NCBI RefSeq assembly: GCF_003387475.1
Contig: NZ_QUNO01000003.1
Location: 496,001-560,000 of the forward strand
Reading direction: 5' to 3'
DNA length: 64,000 nt
Source: Kutzneria buriramensis
Lineage (GTDB): Bacteria > Actinomycetota > Actinomycetes > Mycobacteriales > Pseudonocardiaceae
Under the pieces are notes generated by a model. It did not search any database and was not told where the DNA came from. It saw nothing but the letters and a program-made list of their open reading frames with translations. Positions 30,004 to 39,231 of this stretch are shown piece after piece. Made by a program: the position numbers and the translations under genes. Within the stretch, counting starts at the first letter, position 1, and every line of letters begins with the position of its first letter.

Positions 30004-30158
30004 TACCGCTCCAGGCAGCGGCGGGGCCTCGCGGGTTGTCATCCATCGATCTCGTCGATCAGGCGTAAAACGGTGGTCGTTGGATACGGCCGACGCGCCG
30101 ACCGGCTGATCGGGTGACCACCATTTTGACCAGGCCACTTGCTGCTAGCGTCACTGCG

Positions 30159-32573
30159 GTGTCGTCGGCGGAGCGGGTTTGCGCGGTCTGCGGGAGGGTG
30201 CTCGCCGACCAGCAACGCCTGCGCTACTGCTCGAACGCGTGCCGCCAGCGGGCCTATCGCCGACGGGCCTCGTCGGCGGCCCGAGCGACCATTCCCGCCG
30301 CGGTGAATTCGGACATCCCGGGCGTGCTGCCGGCGCTCGTGGACAGCTTCGTCGGCCGCCGGCCGGAGATCGAGAAGCTCACCCAGCTCATCGGGCAGCG
30401 CCGGCTGGTCACCCTCGTCGGCCCCGCCGGCGTCGGCAAGACCCGGCTGGCGCTGGAGGTCGCCGGCCGGCAGCCGCAGCGGGCCGTGCTGGTGGAGCTG
30501 GACAGCCTGGACGACGGCGATCGCATCACGCAGGTGGTGGCCGGCGCGTTCGGCGTGCGCGAACTGCCGGGCCGGACCATCACCGAGGCCCTGTTCACGG
30601 TGTTGCGTGGCACGCGCACCCTGCTCGTCCTGGACAACTGCGAGCACCTCGTGGACGCAAGCGCGCGGTTCGTCGACCTGGCCCTGCGCCGCTGCCGCGG
30701 CCTGCGGGTGCTCGCGACCAGCCGGGAGGCGCTGGCCATCCCCGGCGAGCTGGTGTTCTCCCTGGACGGCCTGGCCCTGCCCAGCGGCGATTCCGACCCG
30801 ATGCGCAGCGACGCCGTGCGGCTGTTCGTGGACCGGGCCCGCGAGCGCGACCAGGAGTTCACTCTGGACGACGACACCGTCGGGCTGATCGCCGCGGTGT
30901 GCGCCGAGCTGGACGGCAGTCCGCTGGCGATCGAGCTGGCCGCACACCGGATCCCCATGCTGTCGGTGGGCGCGATCCACGCCCGGCTGGCCGGCCGGTT
31001 CGAGCTGTTGACAACGGCCCATCGGCGTGGAAAAGCACGTCAACGCAGCCTTCGGCAGGCCATCGACTGGAGCCACCAGCTCCTCGGACCCGACGAGCAG
31101 GTCGTGTTCCGCCGCCTGTCGGTGCTCAGCGGTACGTTCGATCTGGACACGGCCATCGCGGTCTGTGCCGACGACGAGTTCCGCCCGGAGCACGTGTTCG
31201 AGCTGGTCTTCCGCCTCCAGGCCGGCTCGCTCGTGACGGCGGCCGGCTCGTCGAGGCTGCGGATGCTGGAGTCCATCCGGTTGTACGCGCGCGAACGCCT
31301 GGACGCCTCCGACGACGGCGCCGCGACGCACGACCGGCTGACGAGGTGGCTGACCGAGCTGGCCCAGCCGCTGGTCCGGGAGCCCGTGTGGTTCCCGCTG
31401 GCGGCGCAACGCCGATTGGAGGGATTGATCGACAACTTGATGGTGGCGGTGCGCTGGACCGCGTCGACCGACGACGAGCGCAACGCGGTGCTCACCATGG
31501 CCACCGTCCGCTGCTGGATGCCGCGGGGCTTCCTCACCGAGGGCCGCAAGCTGCTGCGCGCCGCCCTGGACCGGGTGCACACCCGGCCCGAGCATCGCTG
31601 CCTGCTGCTCACCTATGCCGGTTACCTGGCGACCGTGCAGGGTGACACGCAGGAGGGCGTCACGTACCTCGCCGAGGCGCTCGCGCTGGCCCGGACGACC
31701 GGCGACCCGGTGCCGCTGATCAGCGCGCTCTACACCATGGGCGCGGTGTGTCAGGCCGCCGAGCGACTGGCCGACGCCAAGGAACGCTTCACCGAGGCCC
31801 TCGAGCTGGCCGAGCGGACCGGGGCCGAGACCGCCGTCGCGATGGTGCTCGAACGGTTGGCGCTCACCGCGCACTGGCTGGGCGAGTTGGACCGTGCCGA
31901 CGAGCTCATCACCGCCGCACTGCGCCGGTTCCGGGCCGGGCCCGTCTGCCACGGCATGAGCCTCGCGCTGCACACCGGCGGCACCATCGCCCTGCGTCGC
32001 GGCGAGTTGACCACCGCCGAGGAGTTCTTCGCCGACAGCCTGCGCAACGCGCCCGCGAGCTGGTTGGAGGTGCCGTTCGCCCTGGAGGGTCTCGCCATGG
32101 CCGCCGGCCGTCGCGGCGACGGTGAACGGGCGATCCGCCTCTTCTGCGCCGCGCGCTACATCCGCGGCGGCGACCGGCTGTACGCCGAGCCGGCCTGGCG
32201 ACGGCAGGTCGAGAGCAGCCTCGGCGACTGGGGTGTGCCCGACGACGACGAGATCGAACGCATCGCCGACGACGTCGGCCGGCTCAACCGTGAGCAGGTG
32301 ATGGCCTACGCCCTGCACGGTGTGTGGACCGCCCCCTCCGGTTCCACCGGCGCCGAGCTGGCCGAGGACGAACGCGAGGTCGCCGCACTGGTGGCCGCCG
32401 GCCTCACCAACCCCGAGATCGCCGCGCGCCTGGGAGTCAGTGTGCGGACCGTGGCCTACCGGCTGCACCGGATCCGCACCAAGCTGGGCCTGCGAACGCG
32501 GGCCGACGTCGTCGCGTGGGCAGACCCGGACAAGCCCCGCACACCGCCGGCGGAAAGCCCCGTCGGAAGCTGA
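30159..32573 (+). CDS. NB-ARC/TPR LuxR-type regulator with N-terminal zinc ribbon
   Basis: About 804-aa signal-transduction ATPase. Order: Cys ribbon CAVCG...YCSNACRQRAYRRR (first 40 residues); NB-ARC-like module with Walker A GPAGVGKTR (about 88-96) and Walker B LLVLDNCEHL; TPR-like helices; C-terminal LuxR HTH (LVAAGLTNPEIAARLGVSVR). Such proteins often control secondary metabolism, but the target is unknown. I prefer GTG 30159, 7 nt after TAGCGT, over GTG 30114, whose extra 15 residues lack family character. No ribosome binding site precedes either, so a leaderless mRNA is likely. Confidence 0.87.
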   Translation: MSSAERVCAVCGRVLADQQRLRYCSNACRQRAYRRRASSAARATIPAAVNSDIPGVLPALVDSFVGRRPEIEKLTQLIGQRRLVTLVGPAGVGKTRLALEVAGRQPQRAVLVELDSLDDGDRITQVVAGAFGVRELPGRTITEALFTVLRGTRTLLVLDNCEHLVDASARFVDLALRRCRGLRVLATSREALAIPGELVFSLDGLALPSGDSDPMRSDAVRLFVDRARERDQEFTLDDDTVGLIAAVCAELDGSPLAIELAAHRIPMLSVGAIHARLAGRFELLTTAHRRGKARQRSLRQAIDWSHQLLGPDEQVVFRRLSVLSGTFDLDTAIAVCADDEFRPEHVFELVFRLQAGSLVTAAGSSRLRMLESIRLYARERLDASDDGAATHDRLTRWLTELAQPLVREPVWFPLAAQRRLEGLIDNLMVAVRWTASTDDERNAVLTMATVRCWMPRGFLTEGRKLLRAALDRVHTRPEHRCLLLTYAGYLATVQGDTQEGVTYLAEALALARTTGDPVPLISALYTMGAVCQAAERLADAKERFTEALELAERTGAETAVAMVLERLALTAHWLGELDRADELITAALRRFRAGPVCHGMSLALHTGGTIALRRGELTTAEEFFADSLRNAPASWLEVPFALEGLAMAAGRRGDGERAIRLFCAARYIRGGDRLYAEPAWRRQVESSLGDWGVPDDDEIERIADDVGRLNREQVMAYALHGVWTAPSGSTGAELAEDEREVAALVAAGLTNPEIAARLGVSVRTVAYRLHRIRTKLGLRTRADVVAWADPDKPRTPPAESPVGS

Positions 32574-33080
32574 AGGCTGGAGCCGTCGGATCCGGCGCCG
32601 GTCGCGCCTCATGGACCACCCAAACCTGGAACCGATCGCGGTGTCACCCACGGGCCGCTCAGACCTGGGACCGATCGGAGTGCCACACACCAGCAGCCAT
32701 CTCGGGACTCCCACCCGATCAGCCTCCACGAACGACCCACACAGGAAAGCGCTTTCCCTCGGTCGCGGAATGATCCCGTTCAAAGGTGGGATGGCCGGGC
32801 CGCTGACCGGTGCCTGATTCCCGCGGCAGGAGTGGCAGGTGGCCGGAGCGGCCGATGACCAGTGGCAGGTGGCCGGAGCGGCCGATGACCAGTGGCCGGT
32901 GGCCGCCGGAATGGCCGAAGGCCTGCGGCTGATTGCTGTGGCCGCCGGAACGGCCGAAGGCCTGCGGCTGGTTGCCGTGGCTGGCGGAATGGCCGAAGGC
33001 CTGCTGCTGGCGGCTGGTGAAGTGCCCGCTCTGCGGCCTGGCGCCCGGTGGGCGGCGGTGCCACCGGAATGCGCTTACCG
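32574..33080. other. Convergent intergenic region with minisatellites
   Basis: 507 bp between the LuxR regulator (plus) and the NarL-type regulator (minus). The right half consists of 30-bp and 39-bp tandem repeats. An open frame on each strand crosses the repeats, but neither has a ribosome binding site or a recognisable product. No other feature is seen in 32574-32830. Confidence 0.55.
32831..33015. repeat. Tandem minisatellites with 30-bp and 39-bp units
   Basis: Two identical 30-bp units (32831-32860, 32861-32890; start AGTGGCAGGTGGCCGGAGCG) with a partial third are followed by three 39-bp units (32899, 32938, 32977; shared GGCCGAAGGCCTGC). Both periods are multiples of three, and GGCC-rich units can form hairpins. 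Confidence 0.85.
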
Positions 33081-33743
33081 TCAGGCGCTGACCAGGCGGG
33101 CGTTGTGCGCGAGGATGGCGGCCTGCACGCGGTTGTCGCAGCTCAGCTTGGTGAGCAGGCGACTCACGTGGGCCTTGACGGCGCCCTCGCTGAGGTAGAG
33201 CTTGCGGGCGATCTGGAGGTTGCCCATGCCCTGCGCGAGCAGGCCGAGCACCTCGCGCTCGCGGCCGGTGAGGTGTCCGACGAGGGTCCGGGCCCGCTCG
33301 ACGGGCTCGGGGTCGATGTCGATGATGCGGTCGAGCACCCGCCGGGTGATGGCCGGCGACAGCATGGCCTCGCCGGCGGCGACGGCGCGCACGGCGGTGA
33401 CCAGCTCACGGGGGCTGCCGTCCTTGAGCAGGAAGCCGGTGGCACCGGCCCGCAGGGCCCGCCGGATGTGACCGTCGTCGGCCATGGAGGTCAGCAGCAC
33501 GACGGCGGTGCCGGGCGAGAGGGTCCGGACCTGCTCGGTGGCGGCGAGCCCGTCCATCCCGGGCATCCGGATGTCCATCAGCAGGACCCGCGGATGGTGT
33601 TTGCGCACGAGTTCGACGGCCCCCGGCCCGCTGGCGGCCTCGGCCACGACCCGCACGTCCGGCGCCTGTTCGAGCACGCGGCGGACGCCGCCGCGCACCA
33701 GCGCCTCGGAGTCGACGACTCCCACGGTGATCGCTTGGTTCAT
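33081..33743 (-). CDS. Orphan NarL/FixJ-family response regulator
   Basis: 220 aa: receiver with Asp in VLLMDIRMPGMDG, Thr/Ser in VVLLTSMA, Lys in FLLKDGSP, and a C-terminal LuxR HTH (LTGREREVLGLLAQGMGNLQIARKLYLSEGAVKAHVSRLL, residues about 155-195). No histidine kinase is adjacent. The ATG faces the cysteine-less P450 gene, with a perfect palindrome between them, so it may regulate itself and that gene. Confidence 0.93.
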   Translation of the reverse strand: MNQAITVGVVDSEALVRGGVRRVLEQAPDVRVVAEAASGPGAVELVRKHHPRVLLMDIRMPGMDGLAATEQVRTLSPGTAVVLLTSMADDGHIRRALRAGATGFLLKDGSPRELVTAVRAVAAGEAMLSPAITRRVLDRIIDIDPEPVERARTLVGHLTGREREVLGLLAQGMGNLQIARKLYLSEGAVKAHVSRLLTKLSCDNRVQAAILAHNARLVSA

Positions 33744-33776
33744 GGCCCCGATTGTGCGGGTCGGCGGGCTGAATGA

Positions 33777-33796
33777 AAACCGTTGCGTAACGGTTT
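33777..33796. promoter_or_regulatory. Palindrome between NarL-type regulator and P450-like gene
   Basis: AAACCGTT-GCGT-AACGGTTT is a perfect 8-4-8 dyad 34-53 bp upstream of the regulator ATG. CGTAAC recurs at 33808. Good operator candidate for the orphan regulator. Confidence 0.6.
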
Positions 33797-33847
33797 GCAG
33801 GGCTGCACGTAACGCGGAACCGGGTCCGGAGCCGCCACCGACTCTAC

Positions 33848-34909
33848 GTGCCGGCCGCCCGGCCAGCCGGTGAACTGGTCGGAAGATACGTGCCCGATGC
33901 GCCCATCGTGTCCGGCCGGCGGTTGCTGCGTCCGATGGGCGTCATCAGGATGGGGCACATGGAGGCAGCTGTCGCCGGCGATCCGCTGGGTTTCCTCGGT
34001 TCGCTCGCCGACGACGGCCGCCCCGGGGTGACCCCGCTCTACATCGGCCCCCGCCTGGTGCACGCGGTGACGGCCCCGGACCTGGTGCGGGCGGTCCTGC
34101 TGGCCGACCCGAGGCGCTACGAGGCGCAGGCGAAGGTCCGGCCGCCGACGGCCGGCGAGCTGGTCGGCCACACGGTGAACGCGGCGGTCCGAGCCCGAGG
34201 GCTGACGGCGGACTGGCGGCCGGGTGTCGAGGTGGACGTGACGGCGGCGATGGACCGCTACGAGCCGGTGGACCGCGGCCCGATCGCCATCCCGTCCACG
34301 ATCACCCTCCTGATGCAGCGCTTCTTCCCGGCGACCGACCCGGGACGCGGCTGCCTGGCCGCGCTGCTGAGGGCGACGCTGGCCTGGACCTGGCACGAGC
34401 TGGCCTCGCATCCGCACGCCCAGGCCCGGTTGCACGCCGAGGTGGACACGGTGCTCGCGGGCCGTCCCGTCACCGCGTCGGACGTGCCGAACCTCCGCTA
34501 CACCCGACGCGTAGTGAGTGAGGTGTTACGCCTGCATCCGGTGTTGCTGGTGATGCGCACGGTGGTGAAACCCGTTCGGCTGGGCGGAATCCCGCTGTCG
34601 CCGGGCGCGGAGCTGCTGCTGCGCCCGCATTCGCTGCACCGCGACCCCGAGCTGTACCCGGCGCCGGCACAGTTCGATCCGGACCGATGGCGCGCGGACC
34701 GCTGCGCGCACCTGCCCCGTGGCGCCTTCGTGCCCTTCGGTTACGAGGACCGCGGCTCGTTCGTGTGGACGGAACTGACGGTCGCGGTCGCGACGATCGC
34801 CACGCGCTGGCAGCTGTTGCCCACGCTGGGCCGCCGGTTGCGGGCGCAAGTGTCGGTGGTGGAACGACCCGATCGGCTCGTCATGGTGCCACAGCAGCGA
34901 GGCGTGTGA
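33848..34909 (+). CDS. Degenerate cytochrome P450 homologue lacking the heme-ligand Cys
   Basis: 353 aa in an open frame, shorter than the usual 400-460. Retained: N-terminal DPLGFL strand region, K-helix ExxR (E225-R228 in SEVLRLHP), meander FDPDRW (276-281). Lost: the W-x-x-x-R C-helix block, the I-helix AGxxT (AALLRATLAWTWHEL remains), and the ligand: the loop FVPFGYEDRGSFVW has Ser304 where Cys is expected. It is therefore either a pseudo-enzyme, by analogy with the Cys-less P450 partners of macrolide glycosyltransferases, or a decaying gene. Start uncertain: GTG 33848, GTG 33890 or ATG 33961. Confidence 0.75.
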   Translation: MPAARPAGELVGRYVPDAPIVSGRRLLRPMGVIRMGHMEAAVAGDPLGFLGSLADDGRPGVTPLYIGPRLVHAVTAPDLVRAVLLADPRRYEAQAKVRPPTAGELVGHTVNAAVRARGLTADWRPGVEVDVTAAMDRYEPVDRGPIAIPSTITLLMQRFFPATDPGRGCLAALLRATLAWTWHELASHPHAQARLHAEVDTVLAGRPVTASDVPNLRYTRRVVSEVLRLHPVLLVMRTVVKPVRLGGIPLSPGAELLLRPHSLHRDPELYPAPAQFDPDRWRADRCAHLPRGAFVPFGYEDRGSFVWTELTVAVATIATRWQLLPTLGRRLRAQVSVVERPDRLVMVPQQRGV

Positions 34910-34915
34910 GCGTTC

Positions 34916-34925
34916 GAGTTAACTC
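34916..34925 (+). promoter_or_regulatory. Palindrome in soxR promoter
   Basis: GAGTTAACTC is a perfect dyad five bases before the candidate -10 TAGGCT (34931-34936) of soxR, where MerR-family dimers normally bind. Confidence 0.45.
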
Positions 34926-34942
34926 CAGGTTAGGCTCATCGG

Positions 34943-35407
34943 GTGGTGAAACTCCCCGACTGGCTGTCCATCGGCCAGGTCTCCGAACGCAGCGGAGTCG
35001 CGCAGACCGCGTTGCGGTTCTACGAGGAACGCGGCCTGATCACCGCCGAGCGCACGGCCGGCAACCAGCGTCGCTACCCGCGCTCGGTGCTGCGGCGCCT
35101 GGCGTTCATCCGCACGGCGCAACGGGTCGGGCTGAGCCTGGAGGACATCGGCGCGGCGCTGGCGACGCTGCCCGAGCGACGCACGCCGACCAAGGCGGAC
35201 TGGGCGCGGCTGTCGCGGCAGTGGAAGACCGAGTTGGAGGCCAGAATCGATTCCCTGCAACGACTTCGGGACAAGCTGGCCGGCTGCGTCGGCTGCGGCT
35301 GCCTGTCGCTGCGGGTGTGCACGCTGGTCAACACCGAGGACCGGATGGCCGACTACGGTCCGGGAGCGCCCCGGCTGCGCGCCGCCGCCGAGGGAGGTAT
35401 CGACTGA
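34943..35407 (+). CDS. soxR: SoxR-type redox-sensing MerR regulator
   Basis: 154 aa: MerR HTH (LSIGQVSERSGVAQTALRFYEERGLI), dimerisation helix, and the [2Fe-2S] cluster motif C-x2-C-x-C-x5-C (CVGCGCLSLRVC, about residues 114-125). In actinobacteria SoxR senses redox-active metabolites and activates a few oxidoreductase or efflux genes. The GTG is 6 nt after TAGGCT, with a palindrome just before, implying a leaderless, autoregulated transcript. The next gene, 98 bp downstream, could be a target. Confidence 0.95.
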   Translation: MVKLPDWLSIGQVSERSGVAQTALRFYEERGLITAERTAGNQRRYPRSVLRRLAFIRTAQRVGLSLEDIGAALATLPERRTPTKADWARLSRQWKTELEARIDSLQRLRDKLAGCVGCGCLSLRVCTLVNTEDRMADYGPGAPRLRAAAEGGID

Positions 35408-35505
35408 GTGCGCCGGTCGGCGCACAGTGATCACCGTTGCGCCATAAGGATGCAGCTGTCCGCGTCGCCTTGAAGGCGCTGTCCGGCAGTCGCAGACTGG
35501 AGTAT

Positions 35506-36405
35506 GTGAAGGTCATCTCGGACGGTGACGTGCGAGCCACCCTGCGGGCCGGGGCGGCCGTCCGGGTTTCCCGAGACGCCCTCGTGGACGCCTACCGCGG
35601 CACGCTGAAGGCCCCGCCCCGCACCGGGATCGACGTCGGCTCAACGGAACTCGTTTTCACCGCCGGCGGAAATGCCTCGGGCACCGCGGGTTTCCGGTGC
35701 TACGGCCTGTGGCCCGGGCACGCCGACCAGCTGGTTGCGGTGTGGGACAACAAGGGCAACCTGCGCGGCGTGGTCATCGGCACGGCACTCGGCGCGCTGC
35801 GCACCGGCGGACTCGGCGGCGCGGCGGTAGACGTGCTGGCCAAGCCCGACGCCTCGGTGTGCGCGGTCATCGGCTCCGGCACGCAGTCGTGGGCGCAACT
35901 GTGGGCCGCCTGCGCCGTGCGCACCTTCAGCGAGGTCCGGGTCAGCTCCCCCACTCCCGAGAACCGCGCCAAGTTCGCCGCGCGGGCCCGTGACGAGCTC
36001 GGCCTGAACGCCGTCGACCTGGCCGACTCCGTGGCGGCCGTGCGGGACGCCGATGTGGTGCTCGTGGCGACCAAGTCGGCCAAGCCCGTGCTGCCGGCCA
36101 CCGCGTTCGCCCCGGGCTGCCACGTGAACACGATCGGGCCGAAGCTGCGCGGCGCCAGCGAACTCCCGCCGGAGCTGGCCAGCGTGGCCGCGATCGTCGC
36201 CACCGACTCGCCCGCGCAGGCCGCCGCCTACGGCAACCCGTTCTTCACCGGACGCAAGCTGGCGCACCTCGGCGGCATCATCGCCGGCGACCTGCCCGGC
36301 CGGATCAGCGAGGGCCAGATCACCCTGTACTGCGCGACCGGCCTGGCCGGCGCCGAGGTGCTGCTCGCCGACCACGTGATCAGCGAACTGGCCCTGGCGG
36401 GCTGA
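35506..36405 (+). CDS. Ornithine cyclodeaminase/mu-crystallin family protein
   Basis: About 299 aa. The Rossmann motif VCAVIGSGTQSWAQLWA binds NAD(P); surrounding blocks (GGNASGTAGFRCYGLWPGH; GVVIGTALGALRTGGLGGAA; VATKSAKPVL) fit the family of ornithine cyclodeaminases, alanine dehydrogenases and ketimine reductases. Substrate not decidable. GTG 35506 starts the conserved region; an in-frame start at 35437 adds a non-conserved 23 residues. Possible co-regulation with soxR is inferred only from adjacency. Confidence 0.85.
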   Translation: MKVISDGDVRATLRAGAAVRVSRDALVDAYRGTLKAPPRTGIDVGSTELVFTAGGNASGTAGFRCYGLWPGHADQLVAVWDNKGNLRGVVIGTALGALRTGGLGGAAVDVLAKPDASVCAVIGSGTQSWAQLWAACAVRTFSEVRVSSPTPENRAKFAARARDELGLNAVDLADSVAAVRDADVVLVATKSAKPVLPATAFAPGCHVNTIGPKLRGASELPPELASVAAIVATDSPAQAAAYGNPFFTGRKLAHLGGIIAGDLPGRISEGQITLYCATGLAGAEVLLADHVISELALAG

Positions 36406-36773
36406 CAGCGGCGGGTGGGGAAGACGCCGGGCTTGTGGAGCGCCGATGGCGGCAGCGCTGGGGGGAGAGAGCGCGGGCGGCGGAACGTGGCGGGCGGTGG
36501 AGCGCCGGCGTGCAAAGCGGCGGGAAAGGCGGCTGGCGGAAACGGCACACGGCGGAGCGCCGGTGACAGGAGCGCCGGGGTGCAAAGCGGCCAGCGGCGG
36601 AAACAGGCGGCTGGCGGAAGCGGCCGGCGGCGGAGCGCCGGTGACAGGAGCGCCGGGGTGCAAAGCGGCCGGCGGCGGAAACGCGGTCGGCGGAACGTGG
36701 CTAGTGGGGGAAAGCGCAGGGTGGGGAAATCCCGGTGGACTTGGGTCCGGTCCTCCACCCACACTTGCGGCCC
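36406..36773. other. Intergenic region with 78-bp tandem repeats
   Basis: 368 bp between the ornithine-cyclodeaminase homologue and kptA, extremely G-rich on the plus strand. It is dominated by GGCGGA/GGAGCGCCGG motifs and the 78-bp duplication at 36528-36683. An open frame runs through it but has biased, repeat-derived composition. I see no gene. Confidence 0.55.
36528..36683. repeat. 78-bp tandem duplication
   Basis: Two copies (36528-36605, 36606-36683) start GGCGGCTGGCGGAA and share GGAGCGCCGGTGACAGGAGC followed by GCCGGGGTGCAAAGCGGCC. A partial earlier copy (GGAGCGCCGGCGTGCAAAGC) lies near 36499. The period is 26 codons. Confidence 0.75.
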
Positions 36774-37304
36774 ATGAACGAGAAGGACACCGTCCGCCTG
36801 TCCAAACGGCTGTCGCGACATCTGCGGCACGCGCCGGAGGAGATCGGCATCCAGCTGACCACCGACGGCTGGACGGACGTCGCGCCGCTGCTGGCGGCGC
36901 TGCGCATCACGCGCGACCAACTCGACCACGTGGTCGAGACGAACAACAAGCGGCGGTTCGCGTTCGACGAGACGGGCAGCCGGATCCGCGCCAACCAGGG
37001 GCACACGGTGCCGGTGGAGCTCGACCTGCCGGTCGAAACCCCGCCGGCCACGCTCTACCACGGAACGGTGGCCAAGTTCCTGGACGCCATCATGGCGGAC
37101 GGGCTGCGGCCGATGAGCCGGCACGACGTGCACCTGTCGCCGGACGTGGCGACGGCGGTGAAGGTCGGCTCGCGCCGGGGCAAGCCGGTGGTGCTGGCGG
37201 TCGACGCCGGTCGCATGCACGCCGACGGACACGTGTTCCGGTTGAGCGCCAACGGTGTCTGGTTCACGGAACACGTGCCCGCGGCGTACCTCAGTTCGAC
37301 ATGA
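36774..37304 (+). CDS. kptA: RNA 2'-phosphotransferase (Tpt1/KptA family)
   Basis: 176 aa. Transfers a 2'-phosphate from RNA to NAD+, or ADP-ribosylates phosphorylated nucleic acid ends; the bacterial role is unclear. Family signatures are seen: KRLSRHLRHAPEEIGI, RFAFDETGSRIRANQGH, LYHGTVAKFLDAI, DVHLSPDVATA and VWFTEHVP. Full length. ATG 36774 was chosen over an upstream in-frame start because homology begins at LSKRLSRHLRH. Its last 14 bp overlap the end of the small minus-strand membrane gene. Confidence 0.93.
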   Translation: MNEKDTVRLSKRLSRHLRHAPEEIGIQLTTDGWTDVAPLLAALRITRDQLDHVVETNNKRRFAFDETGSRIRANQGHTVPVELDLPVETPPATLYHGTVAKFLDAIMADGLRPMSRHDVHLSPDVATAVKVGSRRGKPVVLAVDAGRMHADGHVFRLSANGVWFTEHVPAAYLSST

Positions 37305-37455
37305 ACCAGGCGATCGCGCCGCCGGCGGCCAGCAGGGCCAGCACGCCCAGCACGGCGGCGGCGATCTTGGCCGTCTTCCACATCGTGTAGACACCGCCGA
37401 TCAGGAAGCCGGCCAGCGCCAGCAGTCCCACCGCGATCAGCTCGTGCTGCGACAT
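37291..37455 (-). CDS. Small membrane protein at the end of the hisDCB operon
   Basis: 54 aa with two hydrophobic helices (LIAVGLLALAGFLIGGVYT; IAAAVLGVLALLAAGGAIAWF) joined by MWKTAK. ATG overlaps the hisB stop by one base (TGATG), so it is coupled to hisB. No recognised family. Together with the 127-aa protein between hisF and hisI, it is the second unknown membrane protein tied to histidine genes here. Confidence 0.78.
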   Translation of the reverse strand: MSQHELIAVGLLALAGFLIGGVYTMWKTAKIAAAVLGVLALLAAGGAIAWFMSN

Positions 37456-38050
37456 CACAGCACCCCCTTGGTGGACGGCACGCCCGCCACCCGCGGGTCC
37501 GGCTCGGTGGCCGCGCGCAGCGCGCGGGCGATCGCCTTGTACTCCGCCTCGGTGATGTGGTGCGGGTCCCGCCCGTGGATGACCCGCACGTGCAGCGCGA
37601 TCTGCGCGTGGAAGGCCAGCGACTCGAACACGTGCCGGTTGAGCACGGTGGCGTAGTTGTTGCCGACGGTGAAGGACTCCATCGACTCCGGCTCGCCCAC
37701 GTGCACGCAGTACGGCCGTCCGCTCGCGTCCACGGCGGCGTGGGCCAGCGCCTCGTCCATCGGGATCCAGCAGTCGCCGAAGCGCCGGATGCCGGCCTTG
37801 TCGCCCAGCGCCTGGCGGATCGCCTGGCCCAGCACGATGGCGACGTCCTCGACGGTGTGGTGGGCGTCGATGTGGGTGTCGCCGGTGGCCCGCACCACCA
37901 GGTCGAAGCTGCCGTGCACGCCGAACGCCGTGAGCATGTGGTCGTAGAACGGCACGCCGGTGTCGATCTCCACCTTGCCGGAGCCGTCCAGGTCGATCTC
38001 GACCAGGACGGAGGATTCCTTGGTGGCGCGCTCGATCCGCCCGATCCGGG

Positions 38051-38054
<4 letters not shown>
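37455..38054 (-). CDS. hisB: Imidazoleglycerol-phosphate dehydratase
   Basis: 199-aa Mn-dependent dehydratase without the phosphatase domain found in enterics. Metal-binding His clusters are in [25 protein letters not shown] and [11 protein letters not shown], plus [17 protein letters not shown] 38054 has AGGAG five bases upstream; that Shine-Dalgarno sequence and the GTGA overlap belong to the 25-codon micro-ORF upstream. Confidence 0.97.

Positions 38055-39231
<1,177 letters not shown>

Larger units (their letters stand above)
29823..30158. other. Divergent intergenic region built of repeats
   Basis: 336 bp between the unknown gene (minus) and the LuxR regulator (plus). It contains the 24-bp direct repeats (29839-29910), the GGATTTCGATCG inverted repeat (29937-30003) and, at its right edge, candidate -10 TAGCGT (30146-30151). 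No gene seen. Confidence 0.6.

Noticed and set aside
29823-30158. Insertion sequence remnant
   Set aside because: Despite long inverted repeats there is no transposase fragment or target-site duplication visible; described as a palindromic repeat instead.
32839-33198. Plus-strand frame through the minisatellites
   Set aside because: Translation is repeat-derived (AEGLRL, AADDQW blocks) and continues antisense into the NarL-type regulator; no ribosome binding site. Kept as a question in findings, not as a gene.
36415-36777. Plus-strand frame through the 78-bp repeats before kptA
   Set aside because: Composition is entirely repeat-driven and the kptA start lies inside its end in another frame.
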